From positions 237,441 to 301,440 of the forward strand of contig VZRR01013402.1 of the NCBI GenBank assembly GCA_013398015.1: a stretch of DNA of 64,000 nt, written 5' to 3'. Positions within the stretch are counted from its first letter, which is position 1. The number at the start of each line of letters is the position of its first letter. Positions 10,891 to 23,900 of the stretch are shown here, in pieces. The DNA comes from Oreocharis arfaki (Eukaryota; Chordata; Aves; Passeriformes; Paramythiidae). The translations under genes and the position numbers were made by a program. Below the pieces are notes generated by a model, which was not told the DNA's origin, made no database searches, and saw only the letters and a list, made by a program, of their open reading frames with translations.

Positions 10891-12377
10891 AGGCTAATCT
10901 TTGTTGTGACTGTTCTGGAAGCATCCAAACTCTTCAGCTTCGAGGTGTCCAAATCAGAATTTGTCTGTCTCTCAGCTGACAGACACAGGTCTCCATTTTT
11001 AATCCCATCAGTATGCAAGAAAGCTCTTCCATCTGAGCCATTACCATGCTTTACTGCCTTGGTATCACTTCTGCCTTCGGCAAACACCAAGGCATTGTCT
11101 TCTGTCTTAGCAGCCAAGGAAGCTTTGGAAGACTCCAAACTGTCTTCCCCAAAAGCCACAGGTAAAGCTCCCTTTTCCACTGAAGTTCTTTTCGTTACTG
11201 GGTTAGTCTCTGGAGATGCCAAAGGTTGCCTTTTTGAAGAGCAATCTTTCACTTGACCCTTCAAACCAGTAGGCGAAATGGGTACATTATCCGACTGATT
11301 CTTTCTATATGATCTTCTCCTTGCAGAGGCTGTGTTTGACATCTGTTGCTTGCCCTTGTCAGCTTCAGCTTTAGATGCCCCTTTGTGAGCAGATCCAACT
11401 TTTAGGTCCTGATTACTACCTGAGGAAGAGGAATTTCTTTCAGGAGTCTGTTGAGACCTTGCTTTTCGTTCAGAGTTTATTATCTTGTCTGAAAACATCT
11501 CAGAATGGGCATCATCCTCAAAACCAGGTTCTTCTCTTGCTGTATGCTCAGTCTGGTTTCTCTCTCCATTCGGAATGTCACTAGACGACTGAGACTTTCT
11601 CCGTTTTCCAGATCTTTTACTAGCAGATTTTTTATCCATTGTGTCTGAATCACTACAACTTTCTTCTGATTTAAGAGTCACGGGTTCATTAAGGAGTTCG
11701 TCTGTTTTTCTTAGATAGATATCAACTGTTAACACTCTAGCAGAATATGCGTGTTCACTCGCTGCAGATTCCAACTCGTATGGCAAATCCTTTGGTTTTG
11801 CATGCCCAGGCTCCTCAGACACCCACGTGTTCACAAGCTGCTTGTGGCTTAAGATACTCTTCTCTAAGTCTTCACTAGACAAATTTCTCAAGCTCTGTAT
11901 GAAATCAGGAGTTGTGGAATTATTTATATCTGTGACGGATTCTTTCTCCAGTCCCAGTGTTTCCACATTCAGGCTACTCTCACAGAAAGAGTTTTTAATG
12001 GTTTCACTGCTGCCGCTCCAATCTGCTGACCACTCACTGTCAGAAGAGACTCCCCTACTACTCCATTCTGAAATCGTGTCGTGATACACCGGTCTTACTT
12101 CCCCACTGAAATTATATTCCTGTGCCTCAGAAAGGGCACTTACGTTTCTCACTTGTTTCTGTACTTGAGGAGCTTCGTGTCCTTCTTTGAAGTGCCTGCA
12201 GTATACTGGCTGTGCCCCGTGAGGAGAATCTGACCTCTCACCCTTACGATGCGAAGTGTGTTCTAGTGAACTTTTGACATTTTTCCTCTTCCCTGTACCA
12301 AACAAATTTCCAAGTCTTTCCAAAACGGGTTTCTTTTTATTTTCTTCTCTGGGAGAATCTGGAAGGTGTGAGGTGGA
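10891..12377 (-). CDS. CRYBG1: CRYBG1 large exon, first part of the disordered N-terminal half (495 codons plus 2 bases)
   Basis: Minus-strand exon of 1487 bases. The acceptor is TTTTTGTAG (12378-12386); the exon starts in phase 0 with the codons STSHLPDSPREENKKKPV. The donor is GTAAGT (10885-10890); the exon ends in CT, completed by the next exon to Leu. Matches to human CRYBG1 (from memory): KKPVLERLGNLFGTGKRK, RVLTVDIYLRKTDE, DKKSASKRSGKRRKSQSSSD and SRTVTTKISL. These sit in the same order and spacing class. The rest is Ser-, Glu- and Lys-rich and diverged, as in other disordered regions of this gene. No ATG-initiated start is required here: the frame is open through the acceptor, so a 5' exon must supply the N-terminus. 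Two sources are possible: the CpG island near 13.1-14.4 kb, or exon 34239-34368, which ends in the matching phase. Confidence 0.95.
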
Positions 12378-13139
12378 CTACAAAAACAGACAAACAAACA
12401 TTTGGTTAATGTCAAAATCGTTTCTATAATACGTTTGTTTGTTTTAGCACCACCTATAAATTAAAAGGACACAGTGAATGGAAACAAAACATTTACTGAA
12501 CAATACTAGCTCTCAAAAAAAAGAACAAGAAAAACAAAACCCTTGCAAAACAATTACGATTCCACAATGCTTCTGTATGTTCTTGCCTGTGTTTGTTTAC
12601 AAGCGTGCTCATCTTACCTTACAATGGCAGTATTATGTGTCCCAAATCTCAAACTTTTGCTCAATTAGTTAACGTCACCCAAAATGTCACAGAAAAGCAT
12701 CCTGGTGCCTGCAAGACCGGGGACAAACTTCATGTCAAAGTGTTCCTCACAAAAACAAGAGTGGGGAGTTTAACTTTCTCTCCATACTGGCTGAGTCAGT
12801 TTTCACACTTGTGCTGGTATAGAATAGTTTTAAAGGTGTAAGTTGTCTTACAATTCATACACTCCTCATTAATGAAGTTCAGTAAATACCTGGCTTGCGT
12901 TTTGGGCTAAAAACCCCAGAACTATGAAAGCCACTGCATCACTCAATGAGCATTACTGGGTCAAATACTGCCCTGGATTAGTCTTGGTGAAGTTCTGCCT
13001 TAAAACTTCTAATTAACATGGTAAACAGGAAACACGCAACAGCATCGCCGAGTACACATGCATATTTGCATTTTAATACATTACTCCTTTTTACATGCCG
13101 GTAGGATGAATACTTGTTTTGAGACGTCTATTTCAAAAC

Positions 13140-14400
13140 ACCGCGAATATTTTCTACTCCGGCGCACCAGACCTCCGGAGGAGAGCGGGTTCCCTCGGCA
13201 GCACAGACCCTGCTTCGGCAGTTTCCAACTTGTTTCTGCTGCAGACGCCTGGACCGCCTGCCCGTGCCCAGCGAATTGCCAGTGCCCGGCGCCCCACAGC
13301 GCGGGCCGGCGCTGAAGCCCCCGCGCCCTCCGCGCAGCCCCGCGGCCGCCGATCCCTTCCCTGCAGGTACGGCTGCAGACAACCGGCCCAGCACCACCTC
13401 ACTGGAGGAGTCACGGCCTCCAGCCCGCGCGCTACCAGAAGGGTGAAGCCGCCCGAGGCTGCCGCTGTCCTCCCCCGTCCCAAAACGGGATAAGCAAGAG
13501 GAAGGTGCCGTGGCGGACTTTACTCGCCGCCGGCCGCACCGCATCCTCGCCTAGCCTCACCTCACCTCCCCGCNAGGGAGGGGCGGTGGCAGCGCTGGAC
13601 CGGCCCCCAGCGAGGGCCGCGGGGCAGCGGGAAGCGCGGGTGCCCCCGGCCATGGGTGAGGCTGTCGAGGGGGCGGCGGGGCGCGAGTGGGCGCCGCGCC
13701 CCGTACGTGCCCCAGCAGCCCGCGCTGCGGCTGCTGCCGTGTTATTGAGGGCAAAACGCCGCCCCAGGCAAAACCGACGCGCTTTGATGTTGAAGGAAAA
13801 ACACCGAGAGCTGGAGGCGGGCGGTTCGCGCCGCCGCCGCCCCGGCGAGCTGCAGTGGGGGCTGCNNNNNNNNNNNNNNNNNNNNNNNNNNNNNNNNNNN
13901 NNNNNNNNNNNNNNNNNNNNNNNNNNNNNNNNNNNNNNNNNNNNNNNNNNNNNNNNNNNNNNNNNNNNNNNNNNNNNNNNNNNNNNNNNNNNNNNNNNNN
14001 NNNNNNNNNNNNNNNNNNNNNNNNNNNNNNNNNNNNNNNNNNNNNNNNNNNNNNNNNNNNNNNNNNNNNNNNNNNNNNNNNNNNNNNNNNNNNNNNNNNN
14101 NNNNNNNNNNNNNNNNNNNNNNNNNNNNNNNNNNNNNNNNNNNNNNNNNNNNNNNNNNNNNNNNNNNNNNNNNNNNNNNNNNNNNNNNNNNNNNNNNNNN
14201 NNNNNNNNNNNNNNNNNNNNNNNNNNNNNNNNNNNNNNNNNNNNNNNNNNNNNNNNNNNNNNNNNNNNNNNNNNNNNNNCGGGGACACGGCTGCAGGCGG
14301 CCGGGGCTCCCCCGCCTGCCCCCGGCCCCGGCCGGGCGGGCGGGCGTGAGAATGACTCCGCGGCCGAATGGTGCCGGCGCTCTCCCCGGGCGCTCAATTA
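13140..14400 (-). promoter_or_regulatory. CRYBG1: CpG island, probable proximal promoter and first exon of the short CRYBG1 transcript
   Basis: The only clearly GC- and CpG-rich tract in the window. It has many CGCC, GCGG and GGGCGG-type boxes (for example GGAGGGGCGGTGG at 13576-13588), lies 0.8-2 kb upstream of exon 10891-12377, and changes abruptly to AT-rich sequence at about 14393. Birds often have such islands at first exons. I could not identify the human-like N-terminal coding segment in the visible sequence; it may lie in the gap at 13866-14279. All open frames here are kept open by composition or by Ns and are not evidence of coding. Confidence 0.6.
13866..14279. other. Assembly gap (414 Ns)
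   Basis: A run of 414 N inside the CpG island; a single N also occurs at 13574. The length is not a round placeholder, so it may be an estimated size. It sits where the first exon of the short CRYBG1 transcript would be expected, a class of sequence often missing from bird assemblies because of high GC. Confidence 0.99.
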
Positions 14401-17400
14401 GTATTTAATGTTTAATGGATGCTCAACTAGTCCTCTTCTAATTAACACTTAATTACTTATATGAAGTGGAACAGCTTCAACAGGAAGGACCACGCAAGTC
14501 TCACTTCGGAGCGTCTGAGGGCCCAGTGCAGAGGCGGGGGAGACACCAGGTCAGCTCGCCTGCAGCTGGCCTGGGTGCCCGGCCTGCGGTGTGTCTGGCC
14601 CTCCGGCTATTGAAGAAAATAAGGACCTTTTTTATGGAGTCACTTCCTCCTCCAGCTGGAAAAGTGTTAAGTTAGTTATTTTTTTCTTAAGCAACAGCCT
14701 ACGTAGTCTTGGCTTAGGAGAGCCGCGCAGAACCTGCTTAATGCCAGTGAATGTGCAGCAGCAAGGCTTGCCCAAGCACATGAAGAATACCAAAAAACAG
14801 GAAAACCACAGAAAGCCTCAGCTGGGGAAGAGGTAGAGTTGACTCACCATACTGCAACCTAACCGAAATCCATGGAACCTTTGTCTTTGCCTACCTCTCT
14901 TAACCAATGTCACTCATTCAACTGATAAGCAGTTGTACCACCAACCAAGTCCTGTGTCCTCACACAATGATCATCCACCAGCAGCCTTCAAATAGGCAAG
15001 ATCATGACCTTAAGTTTAAGTTTTTGTATTGTTGGGGTTTAGGTTTTATTAGACAATGAAATAATCTACAAAAGAGAAATCTGATGCCTCTCTTTCCCCC
15101 CTCCCTTTGATGACTTTTTTCAACCAGTAGAACCAAAACAATTAAGTAAAGAGCAACATTAAGGGCTGCATTGAGTTCATACAGCTCAGACAGGTAAAGT
15201 GCTTTAGTGATAACAAAACCAACTATAAATTTCCCTATCAGATGCTACAATGATGAGTAATGCAGCCCAATTACTAATTTCTTACTCTAAGAATGTATTG
15301 CCAGTACTAACTAATTATAGGAAAAGGATAAGATGACAATAATGAACATTGCTAGATAAAACAAGTAAAAATACAAATTTTTACACTTAATGCAAACTAA
15401 TAAGGCGTGATACTGATTTCTCTGAAAATTCATAATAACTACAAGTGTGAGGAGGATGACTATATTGTTCATACTAAAATCTGTTGGAACACCAAAACAG
15501 GGGGAATTTAACTTTATTATGGTGTCAACCTGCAAATTAATATTTGGATGGAAATAGCTGTCAGTCTTCTAAAGTAGTTGGGAGTACATTGTCCACCTGA
15601 CTGTCATTATTACACTTGCTGTCAAGTTTTGAGTTTGCAAGATTACACTTGGAAAAATTAGTTATTTGAACTGGGGATCTGGATTTCTCTCTTCCCAGCC
15701 ACTGATTTTCATAAAGTCCATGGGAACTTAATTATCTTTGAGACGTCTCCCCCTTTCAAATGTAGTTTAAACTACAACCAACAAGTTCAAAAGGTGTTGA
15801 ATGGAAGTGAGGAGGGACAGCCAGCCAGTCCAGTCACATAAGCCTTGTTTCCTCGGGGAACAGGGCTAAGGATTTTTTCTTGATCTTGAAATAGCTGCCC
15901 TATGTGAACTGTTTTGAAGTAATTTCTTCATACAAAGTACCTTAATTATATACAGCTCTTTCAAAACACATAAAAGACCAGGTAGTTGCCCTGAAGAGCT
16001 TGTATTTTAAGTCAGATAAATGTAGGTGAGCCAGTATTGCCAGTGCAAGAGGGCACAGAGATCGAGCTTCTCAAGGGACTCCGAAGTGGGACCCAGCCTG
16101 CCAGAGCACAGCACGAGAATGCTTGACTTCCAGAGCACTGCACGGAAATGTTTGATTTCAGAAGGCAAGAAGTACCCTGGCTCTGCAGATCAGGCTTCTT
16201 CAACGTGTTTATGCTCAAGCATTGTTACCCTTGAGACATTAGCTGCTTGAGAAATCAAAGGCACTGGCAACTGAAAAGTCCAGAGGACCTGCCTATCCAT
16301 TCCTTGGACAGTGTGGAGGAAGCCATTTCAAGCACTCTGCATGAACCTTTAAAGCCATGTTCTAATCTGAAAGCAAAATGCTGCTGCCTTCTTAACCAAG
16401 AAATGTAAATCTTGTTTGTATTTATATTCATACCTGTTTATGCTAGCATTAGAATATTTCCTCTGTTTTTGGCTGGGGTTTTTTTCTCATTAGCTAATGT
16501 AAGTTGCCACAGCCAAACCCCTAATTTAGCAGTGTAATTAAACATGTGCTTTGCTGGTCTCTGGTGGAAAGAGAGCATAAGCTACTATGATCTGTTGAAT
16601 CAAGACTTCAGGATGTGTCTTGAGGGATCAATTGGATGTCATTTTCTTAGATGAGTTCATCTGAGTCAGCTGAACATAAATGAAAACACTTCTTAGAGCA
16701 GACATTAGAGAAAAAAGCAGTATTTTTACTAGTCATTAGCAACTTTGTGGTAACTAATAGATGGTAATATCTAGTGTGGACAGTTCTTTAATTTAAACAT
16801 TTATTTTCCAGCAGATGTTCACTTTCAGAGGGGAAAAAGCAACAAGCCATTTAGTGAAGAGTAAGCTTGAGCTTTATCATTCATTAGAAGGTCATAAATA
16901 ACTGGATTTCAAGTAACACGAAAACCTCTGAGACCCTTCTATCTTCAACAACTCTAGTAGTGTAGGACCCTTACAAATTCATGCTGGAAAGCCAGTAACT
17001 TCCAGTATCTTTAAATCATGGTATCATAATTCAACCAACCATGAGAAACAGAAAGCCTTGAAGTTCTAGCAGTCACATGACATCCCAAAAAGTCCTTTAG
17101 CCAAAAACATTTAAATAAATAAACTATTATTCTTCAGGCTTTGGCATTCTGCAGAGACTGAGACTCAAATATCCCAGACTAACACCGCCAGGCTTTGTGA
17201 GGCTGAAAATTCCTCTGGAGTATTGCTGGCTCAACATGCAGTAAAAATATTAGTAGAAAAACTGGAAGGAACAATATACAAATCAAAGCTAAGAGAGAGA
17301 AAAGTCTGAGAGGCACAAGACCCACTCGAGTCCTTGTTTCAAGTCCTACAGAGAGAAGATTTCATACTGCTCTCCTACAGGTGAGTCCCATAGCTACTGG

Positions 17401-20400
17401 CAGAGAGAGAGGAGTGAGCTGCAGATGGAAATACAGGCTTGGTGCTTATGTTATTCTTTTAAAACCATGGGGGAAAAATATACTTAACAAAACATTTGAC
17501 CTGAATTAATTCTTGTTGTGATTCACTGAGGGAAAAAAAAGAAGTTATATTTTAAGTTAACCTAAACGATTTCTAAACTTAACCAGTTTAACTGACCTTG
17601 CTGTCAATCAAATAGATTTGAGTTACTTCAATTTGCTACACTAATTGTTCCTTGTTTATGCTGACCCTTCACAAAGACACAAAAGGGGGGTTACTTTTAG
17701 GAAAAGTACGACTTATGTTATTTTAAACTCCCAAACTGCCTTCTTCGAACACCAAGACTTTGGCATATACTCGTTAAACTTTTTTAGTATTTCTTTTACG
17801 TATACCTTGTTCCAGGTTGACAGTGTCCTCTTCAGAGTTAGAGAAAGAAACACGCTTTAAATTTAAGTCCACGCTAGCATGGAATTCAGTCCCTGCCTCT
17901 TCCAGCTCTTTGCCTGCTATGCAGGTAGAGGATACAAACAGCAATAACAGGATTTTAAATCATTTCAGCTTTACCTGAGCAATTTGTGCAGGAAATGCAT
18001 TTATTTAGATTGTAGAACTTACCTGAGGAATAACCAAGAGACTATAAATGTGAGACTTGAGCAGAGCAAAGTGAAACAAACATAAGTTTTGTTAATAGTA
18101 ATATTTTCCCACATACTGTATTTTCTATTAGGTCAGGATATTTTAGTGAAACATTTCATATCTTCAAGAGAACAAGACCCTTCTATTTCCAATTTATTTT
18201 TTCACTGTAAAGTTTTAGTTCAAATGTACACTGAAAATTGACTATTTAGGTTAATGAGATTACTGAGCCTGCATGGTTAATGGATTTTTTGGAAAGGAAA
18301 TAATCAGTTCAAGAAGCATAGATGTATATATAAATCCCATATTATTTCTTAGATGACAAACACCAAGATTTAGATTTTGGATGTATTAGAAAAGGACAGC
18401 AAAATTGAAAGGAGCAAATCATGGAAAATCAAATAAATGGAAATCTTTCAGAAAAGCTCAGGAAAGACAAAGAAGCATTGATAAAATGAAACAGATCCTT
18501 ACATGAGTATTTAGGAGAGAAGGGAGATAAATAAGAACAGGCATGTCAGAAAAGGCATGTCTGCTCCCATCTCCTCTTCCCCAGAGCTAGTTATTTCCAT
18601 AAACTAAAATCTTTCCCCCCTCCCCTTCTGTCAACAGGAGCATCTGTCAGTTCAAGAAATGCTCTGTAAAACTAATGGAGATCAGTTGATTTTATGATTT
18701 AAAAGAATTAACTCTGTATTAATCTGAAGATTTCTGGTGAGGTTTAAAAAGGGAATAAAAGAGAGTGTTGTTTGCCTTACCATGATGATGATAATTCTTT
18801 CTGCTGTTTACAGAAGAATAAACAAACTATCGTGTGTGAGATGCAGTCCCGCGTGTCACTAACCAAACCCTTTTTCTTAGCAATCCTCCCACGCTTTAAC
18901 CTCTTCTTTCTTCTGGCAGCACTCAGGTGAAAACAAGCAGAAAGAAAGGAGGTAGTATCTGACTTGAGCCTTTCCAGCTGATAAGTCATATGGCAGACAA
19001 ATTATAACTATGAAAGGGGCTCAATTAGAGGATAGGAGAAAGCACTGCAGAAGGGTGGCAGCAAGTCCTTCAGTAAGCAGCTCTACAGAAGCAGAGAACA
19101 TGTTGCAAAGAACTACAAAGTTAGTGTTGGGCAAACGCCTTACGTGTATTAATTAATGTGCAATATCAGAACGGAGATATGCAACAGTAGGAAAAGATAT
19201 ACCACACACGTTGGTTCTCACAGACCTGGTTACTGTTTTCTGATCCACATTTAAGATGATGAAAGAAAAAAAAGAATCCCCTGTGCCTCTATGCAGAAAA
19301 AGACTGATTTATATAGGTATCCTTGGTTCTTCACCTTCCCTGGTTGGTATATTAAATCTGTATTTTTCAAGCTATTTGTGGTAAAATGGTACTGAAAAGG
19401 GACTTGAAAAAGCAGATAAGAACTAGCACCAAATGTAGGAGCAGGGATTATTCAACACGGAATAACTGAAAGAATATTTAAACTCTCCTGGACCTGAAAG
19501 ACATCCAGAAAAAAATTATATGCAAAAAAATAGTATTAACATAAATTATTGCACTTGCAACTTATTGTGTTTCATTACAAGAGAAAGTGAGGAAGTTTGA
19601 TATGAGTTAGCCTCACATCTTCACTCTCAGGATTTTGAATCTTGCTGCTGGGTCAGAGCTGTATCATTAGATAATCTACTTAGTGTAAAGATTCATCAAA
19701 ACTACCTCTTTCAAAGAGTGAAAATAAATATAGATGTATTTTGTTCTAAGAGATGGGAACTTGAAAGTACTTTTTCTGCTGAGCAATGAAGGATAAATGG
19801 CAAAAGCATTTTGGAGAGGATGAGAGTGTCTTGGAGTTTTTTAATTGTCTCCTAATCAGAAGCCACAACTAACAAACGTAACCCCTTTCCTTTTTTCATT
19901 TCTGAATGCAATTCACAATGATAAAGAATCTATTAAGTGAATGGTTTTGATTTAGCAGGTCTCTTTCTTCTAGGCTTGTAGGTCTCTCTTCTGTTTTGTG
20001 AGAGTGTACAGTGTCCTGTCACTAATTAAATGGTGTATACTGGTTAGTATAGATTTAGCGTGAATTGTCTAATTTAGATCTATAGCTTAACGCAAAACTT
20101 ACTCCTATTAGATGAAGTATTTGTGTATAGTTACCAAAGACAAGAAAGAAGATTTTTTTTCTGCAAACCTAAGAGTGTCTATATGACAGACTGAGCAATC
20201 AATTTCTGGAATTCAGCTCTTTCTTAAGCACCATCAATCTTGATCTCTCAACACAAAACTGTTGCTGTCAATAGGAGCTCAGCAGTCTCGAAAGTATATG
20301 GCACTTGAAAAAGTCTTGCAGCATTACATTAAATGATTATAGGGCAAAAAGAAAATAACCCTGCAGAGCCACATATATTATCAGTCTTTGCCAAACAGGG

Positions 20401-20569
20401 CACTGATGTGGCTACTCTGTGCTGGTTTACTGAGCTGGCTTTTCCTGGGCATCTCTACATGACGCTTGTCTTGAACGCTGCATGTGGTCTCACCTTGAGT
20501 CCTCTGTGCATTTTTCGGTGCTACCATAAGAAGGATATTAAGCTATTAGAAAGCTTCCAAATGTAGGTT

Positions 20570-20996
20570 ACAAAGATGGTGAAGGATCTTGAGGAGAAGC
20601 CCTATGAGGAGCAGCTGAGGTCACTTGGTCTGTTCAGCCTGGAGAAGGGGAGACTGAGGGGAGACTCCACTGCAGTCTACAACCTCCTTGTGAAGGAAAG
20701 AAGAGGGGCAGGCACTGATCTCTTCTCTGTGGTGACAGTGACAGGACCCAAGGAAATGGCCTGGAGTTGTGTCATGAGAGGTTTAGGTTGGGTGTTAGAA
20801 AAAGGTTCTTCCCACAGAGGGTGGTTGGGCACTGGAACAGGCTCCCCAAGGAAATGGTCACAGCACCAGCCTGAGAGAGTTCAAGAAGGGTTTGGACAAT
20901 GCTCTCAGGCACAAGGTGTGACTCTTGGGGTGTCCTGTGCACGGCCAGGAGCTGGATGCTGCCCTTCCAACTCAGGTTATTCTATGATTCTACATA
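20570..20996 (+). mobile_element. CR1 LINE 3' end, plus orientation
   Basis: Plus-strand CR1 tail in normal order: TTGAGGAGAAGCCCTATGAG, then CAGCCTGGAGAAGGGGAGAC, then a block around TTGGGTGTTAGAAAAAGG, then GGGCACTGGAACAGGCTCCC, then GGACAATGCTCTCAGGCAC, and the end CTATGATTCTAC. The 148-codon frame over 20576-21022 is a chance reading of this element, not a gene. The 5' part of the LINE is missing. Confidence 0.93.
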
Positions 20997-23900
20997 GTTC
21001 AAGAGTAAGGCAGAATTTCTAATATACTCCTGTGCCCAGTGTTTCTTGTTAGCTCTAAGTGCTCAGCAGATGAAGGTTATGGATGGTCTCACAGTACTAG
21101 GAAGGAAACCTAGGTCTCACCTGCAGTTCTAATTCAGTCTAGGGAACAGATGCCCGGGAGTTAGTTTAACTAACTAAAGCACCAAAGTGTCCTTCAGCAG
21201 CTTCAGCTCTAGATACATAGAAGTAACTTGTTTGAAATTTATAACACTGGAGATCTTTTTCTTGGGTAGCAGATAGCCTGAAACTATAAACGGAAGACTA
21301 AAAGCCTTTTGCTAGCAACACAGGGAGTTTCCCCAGGTCAGGCACAGTAGAATATAGGCTGTCACAGGCCAAAAGGCAGAAAGCCATCCTTGTGTTTCTA
21401 AGGTGAGGCTGTTAAGGTGTGCAGGAATAAAGACAGTAAACAAATTGCACATTGGACTGCTAATTTGATCAGAGCCAAATTTCAGAAACAACAAAGTGAA
21501 CTACATGTTTGACATGCTTGCGTTGGAAAGTTGATGTGATTGTCCTGTGACAGAAAAAATTACTGTATGGTTCTGACTCTGAAAACCATTTAGCAGGATG
21601 AAAAATTACAACATTTAATCAAACTGTATTTAAATATGAAATTAATATCGTCTCTTTTCTCCACAGAAGCTCTCATTAAATAGATTGAAATCATACAATG
21701 TAAATCCCATTACATATTATACCAGGGTACCATTTGGTACCTTTCAACTGAGATGTGTCCCAAGTCAGCCCCCTAATATGAAGGTGCCCAACACAGCAGC
21801 TGCTTTGGAAAATTGGGGTTTGATAGTCTAGTGCTTCAAAGAGCCCTTTTATGAGATGTATAAAGTGTTTACACTCCTTGATAACTTCTTTGATATACAG
21901 ATTTTTCATCATGTACAAATGAAGAGTTTTAGGTACAAGGAACTATTATTACTAAAATACCTTATCCTGACTTCATAAAAATTGGCTGGATACCTCATTT
22001 TGCATCTAAATTACAGTATTATAATTTAGCATTTATTCTAAATAACACTGTTCACCTAAGGCTTCCAGAATTCACTAAAATGATTTATCATAATAATTAT
22101 TACAGAGAACTGTCTCAATATTGGTTAGAATAAACTTTCTAAAACCAGTGTGAAGAAAATAGGAATTACTCAAAACCCACTGGTTCCCTACAGTGCTGCG
22201 GGCAAAAATGTAAATCAAGTGGAAGAGTCCTTCAAACTCTTTACTTATAATCCCACAATTACTTCCATATCGCAATATTCTCCATTAAGCAAGAGAAACT
22301 TCTAGGAGGAAATGTTCTCATGAAATGCGTTTATACTCTTAGGTGTGTTTATTTTAGGCTCCAAACAGAACTAATTAATGCAGAAAGCATTAAAATAAAC
22401 AATACATCTGTCTAGAAAACAGATAGATTATTACTTCTGAAGAAAAAGGGAGATACATGTTTTCCTACTATTACAGATTAATTACTACAGACACGCTGCA
22501 TTATGTGCACTCAAACTGCTAAATGTTAGCTACTAAAGAGATACAACTACAACAGCATTTAAATTGCACTACTACTATTGGTGGATAATTGGATGAAATT
22601 TCTAATTCTTACCTTAGGAATTAAAAAACCCACATCACGTCTTAACTCTGAAAGTATATTTTATTGATTAATAATAATGCAAGAGGGAATGAATTAGATC
22701 AAACTGGATGAAACTGTAACAGTTCAGAAATACCCAGATTTCCAGGAAATGTCAAGAAATACACAGTTATTGGTTGTGTACTTGAATTTCTGAAGTTGTG
22801 AGTTTGGATATAGGCCAATCCAACATACTCTACGATCGGCTTTGGTGTTTGTGGCTTAGAGCAATAGACTTCACAAAGGTACTTTTAAAGCTAACCCTTG
22901 AAAGCATCACAATTAACCACAGTTTTAGCTACAACAGTTCTAGTGTTGGGCTCAAACTGTTTTAGATACTTTCTAAATATATTACAGCAAAACCACTCCA
23001 TTAGCAACTCCTGGAGTCTCCTTTGCATAAACTTACTCCACGATTGTTTGGTGCTCTGGAATGCAGGAGGGAGGTGGTTGTCGACCATGAAACCCTCCCT
23101 GGTAGGCAACAAATGTTTCCTGTACGCAGAAGGCAGGCACGAGTCTTCTCTCCCATTCCTAATCTACCGCTTCCCTCCCACGCCTTCTTGGAACCCGTTG
23201 GGAAAGGCTGGAAATACAAATCTCTCCTAGGCTGTATGGTTTTTCTCTAGCTACCTACACTTTTCCTCCGCAGGTGACTCCATCTTCTTGTCTCTTCTGC
23301 AACTTGGGCTTTCCCGGCTGGCCACAGGGTGAACCTGACACGTCTCTTCAGTTTCCCAGCTGTGCACAAGGCTCTGACCAGCAGCCAGCAACAAGCAGGG
23401 GGATCTTCTCTTTTGCTTGGCAGACACTTGGAAAAAACCCTCACAAACTGTCTACACATCTCTCATGTTTGGAAAGTGGGATTCTTTTTCAAGTCCAAGG
23501 GTCAGAAATTTATCTAATAAAAACTGTCAGACACACCAGACAAATACCCTTGCTGTTTCCAGAAGCAAAACCATCAGAACTCCCCTGGAGAAGAGGGAGG
23601 AGAATATCCAGAATTATCTCTGATGAGCCTTTTAAAATCACTAATTTTTCCAGATGAAACACAAAACCCACACTTAAACAGATCTTGATGTTCTTTTTAT
23701 CTGAACTCTGGCTGCTAAACATTTATGGTGTAGTTTGTCAGATTTTTCAGACTTTTCAAAAGCTACACTTTTAAATCCCTATTTTTCTCTGAGGCAATAA
23801 TCTTCCTTTTTTTCAGCAAATATACCCTAGAAAGCAAATTGGTAAAAGGAAAAGAAAAACAAAGGGAGTAGAATTGTAAAGATAGGAGAGGAGAAGAGGG

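Noticed and set aside
10887..12323. A start codon at 12323 for the 478-codon frame
   Set aside because: The codon at 12321-12323 is TTG, not ATG. The frame stays open to the acceptor at 12378, and the residues before it (KKPV) match human CRYBG1, so this is internal coding sequence.
13432..14401. Frames of 220-321 codons on both strands around the gap
   Set aside because: Most of each frame consists of unknown bases, and the rest is CpG-island sequence with few stops by composition.
18777..18989. 70-codon minus-strand frame with a basic cluster (RRKKRLKRGRIAKKK) as an upstream CRYBG1 exon
   Set aside because: I could not find an acceptor and donor in phase with its neighbours. The direct join of 34239-34368 to 12377 needs no extra exon.
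20576..21022. 148-codon plus-strand frame as a gene
   Set aside because: It lies entirely within a CR1 tail and its frame does not correspond to CR1 reverse transcriptase.
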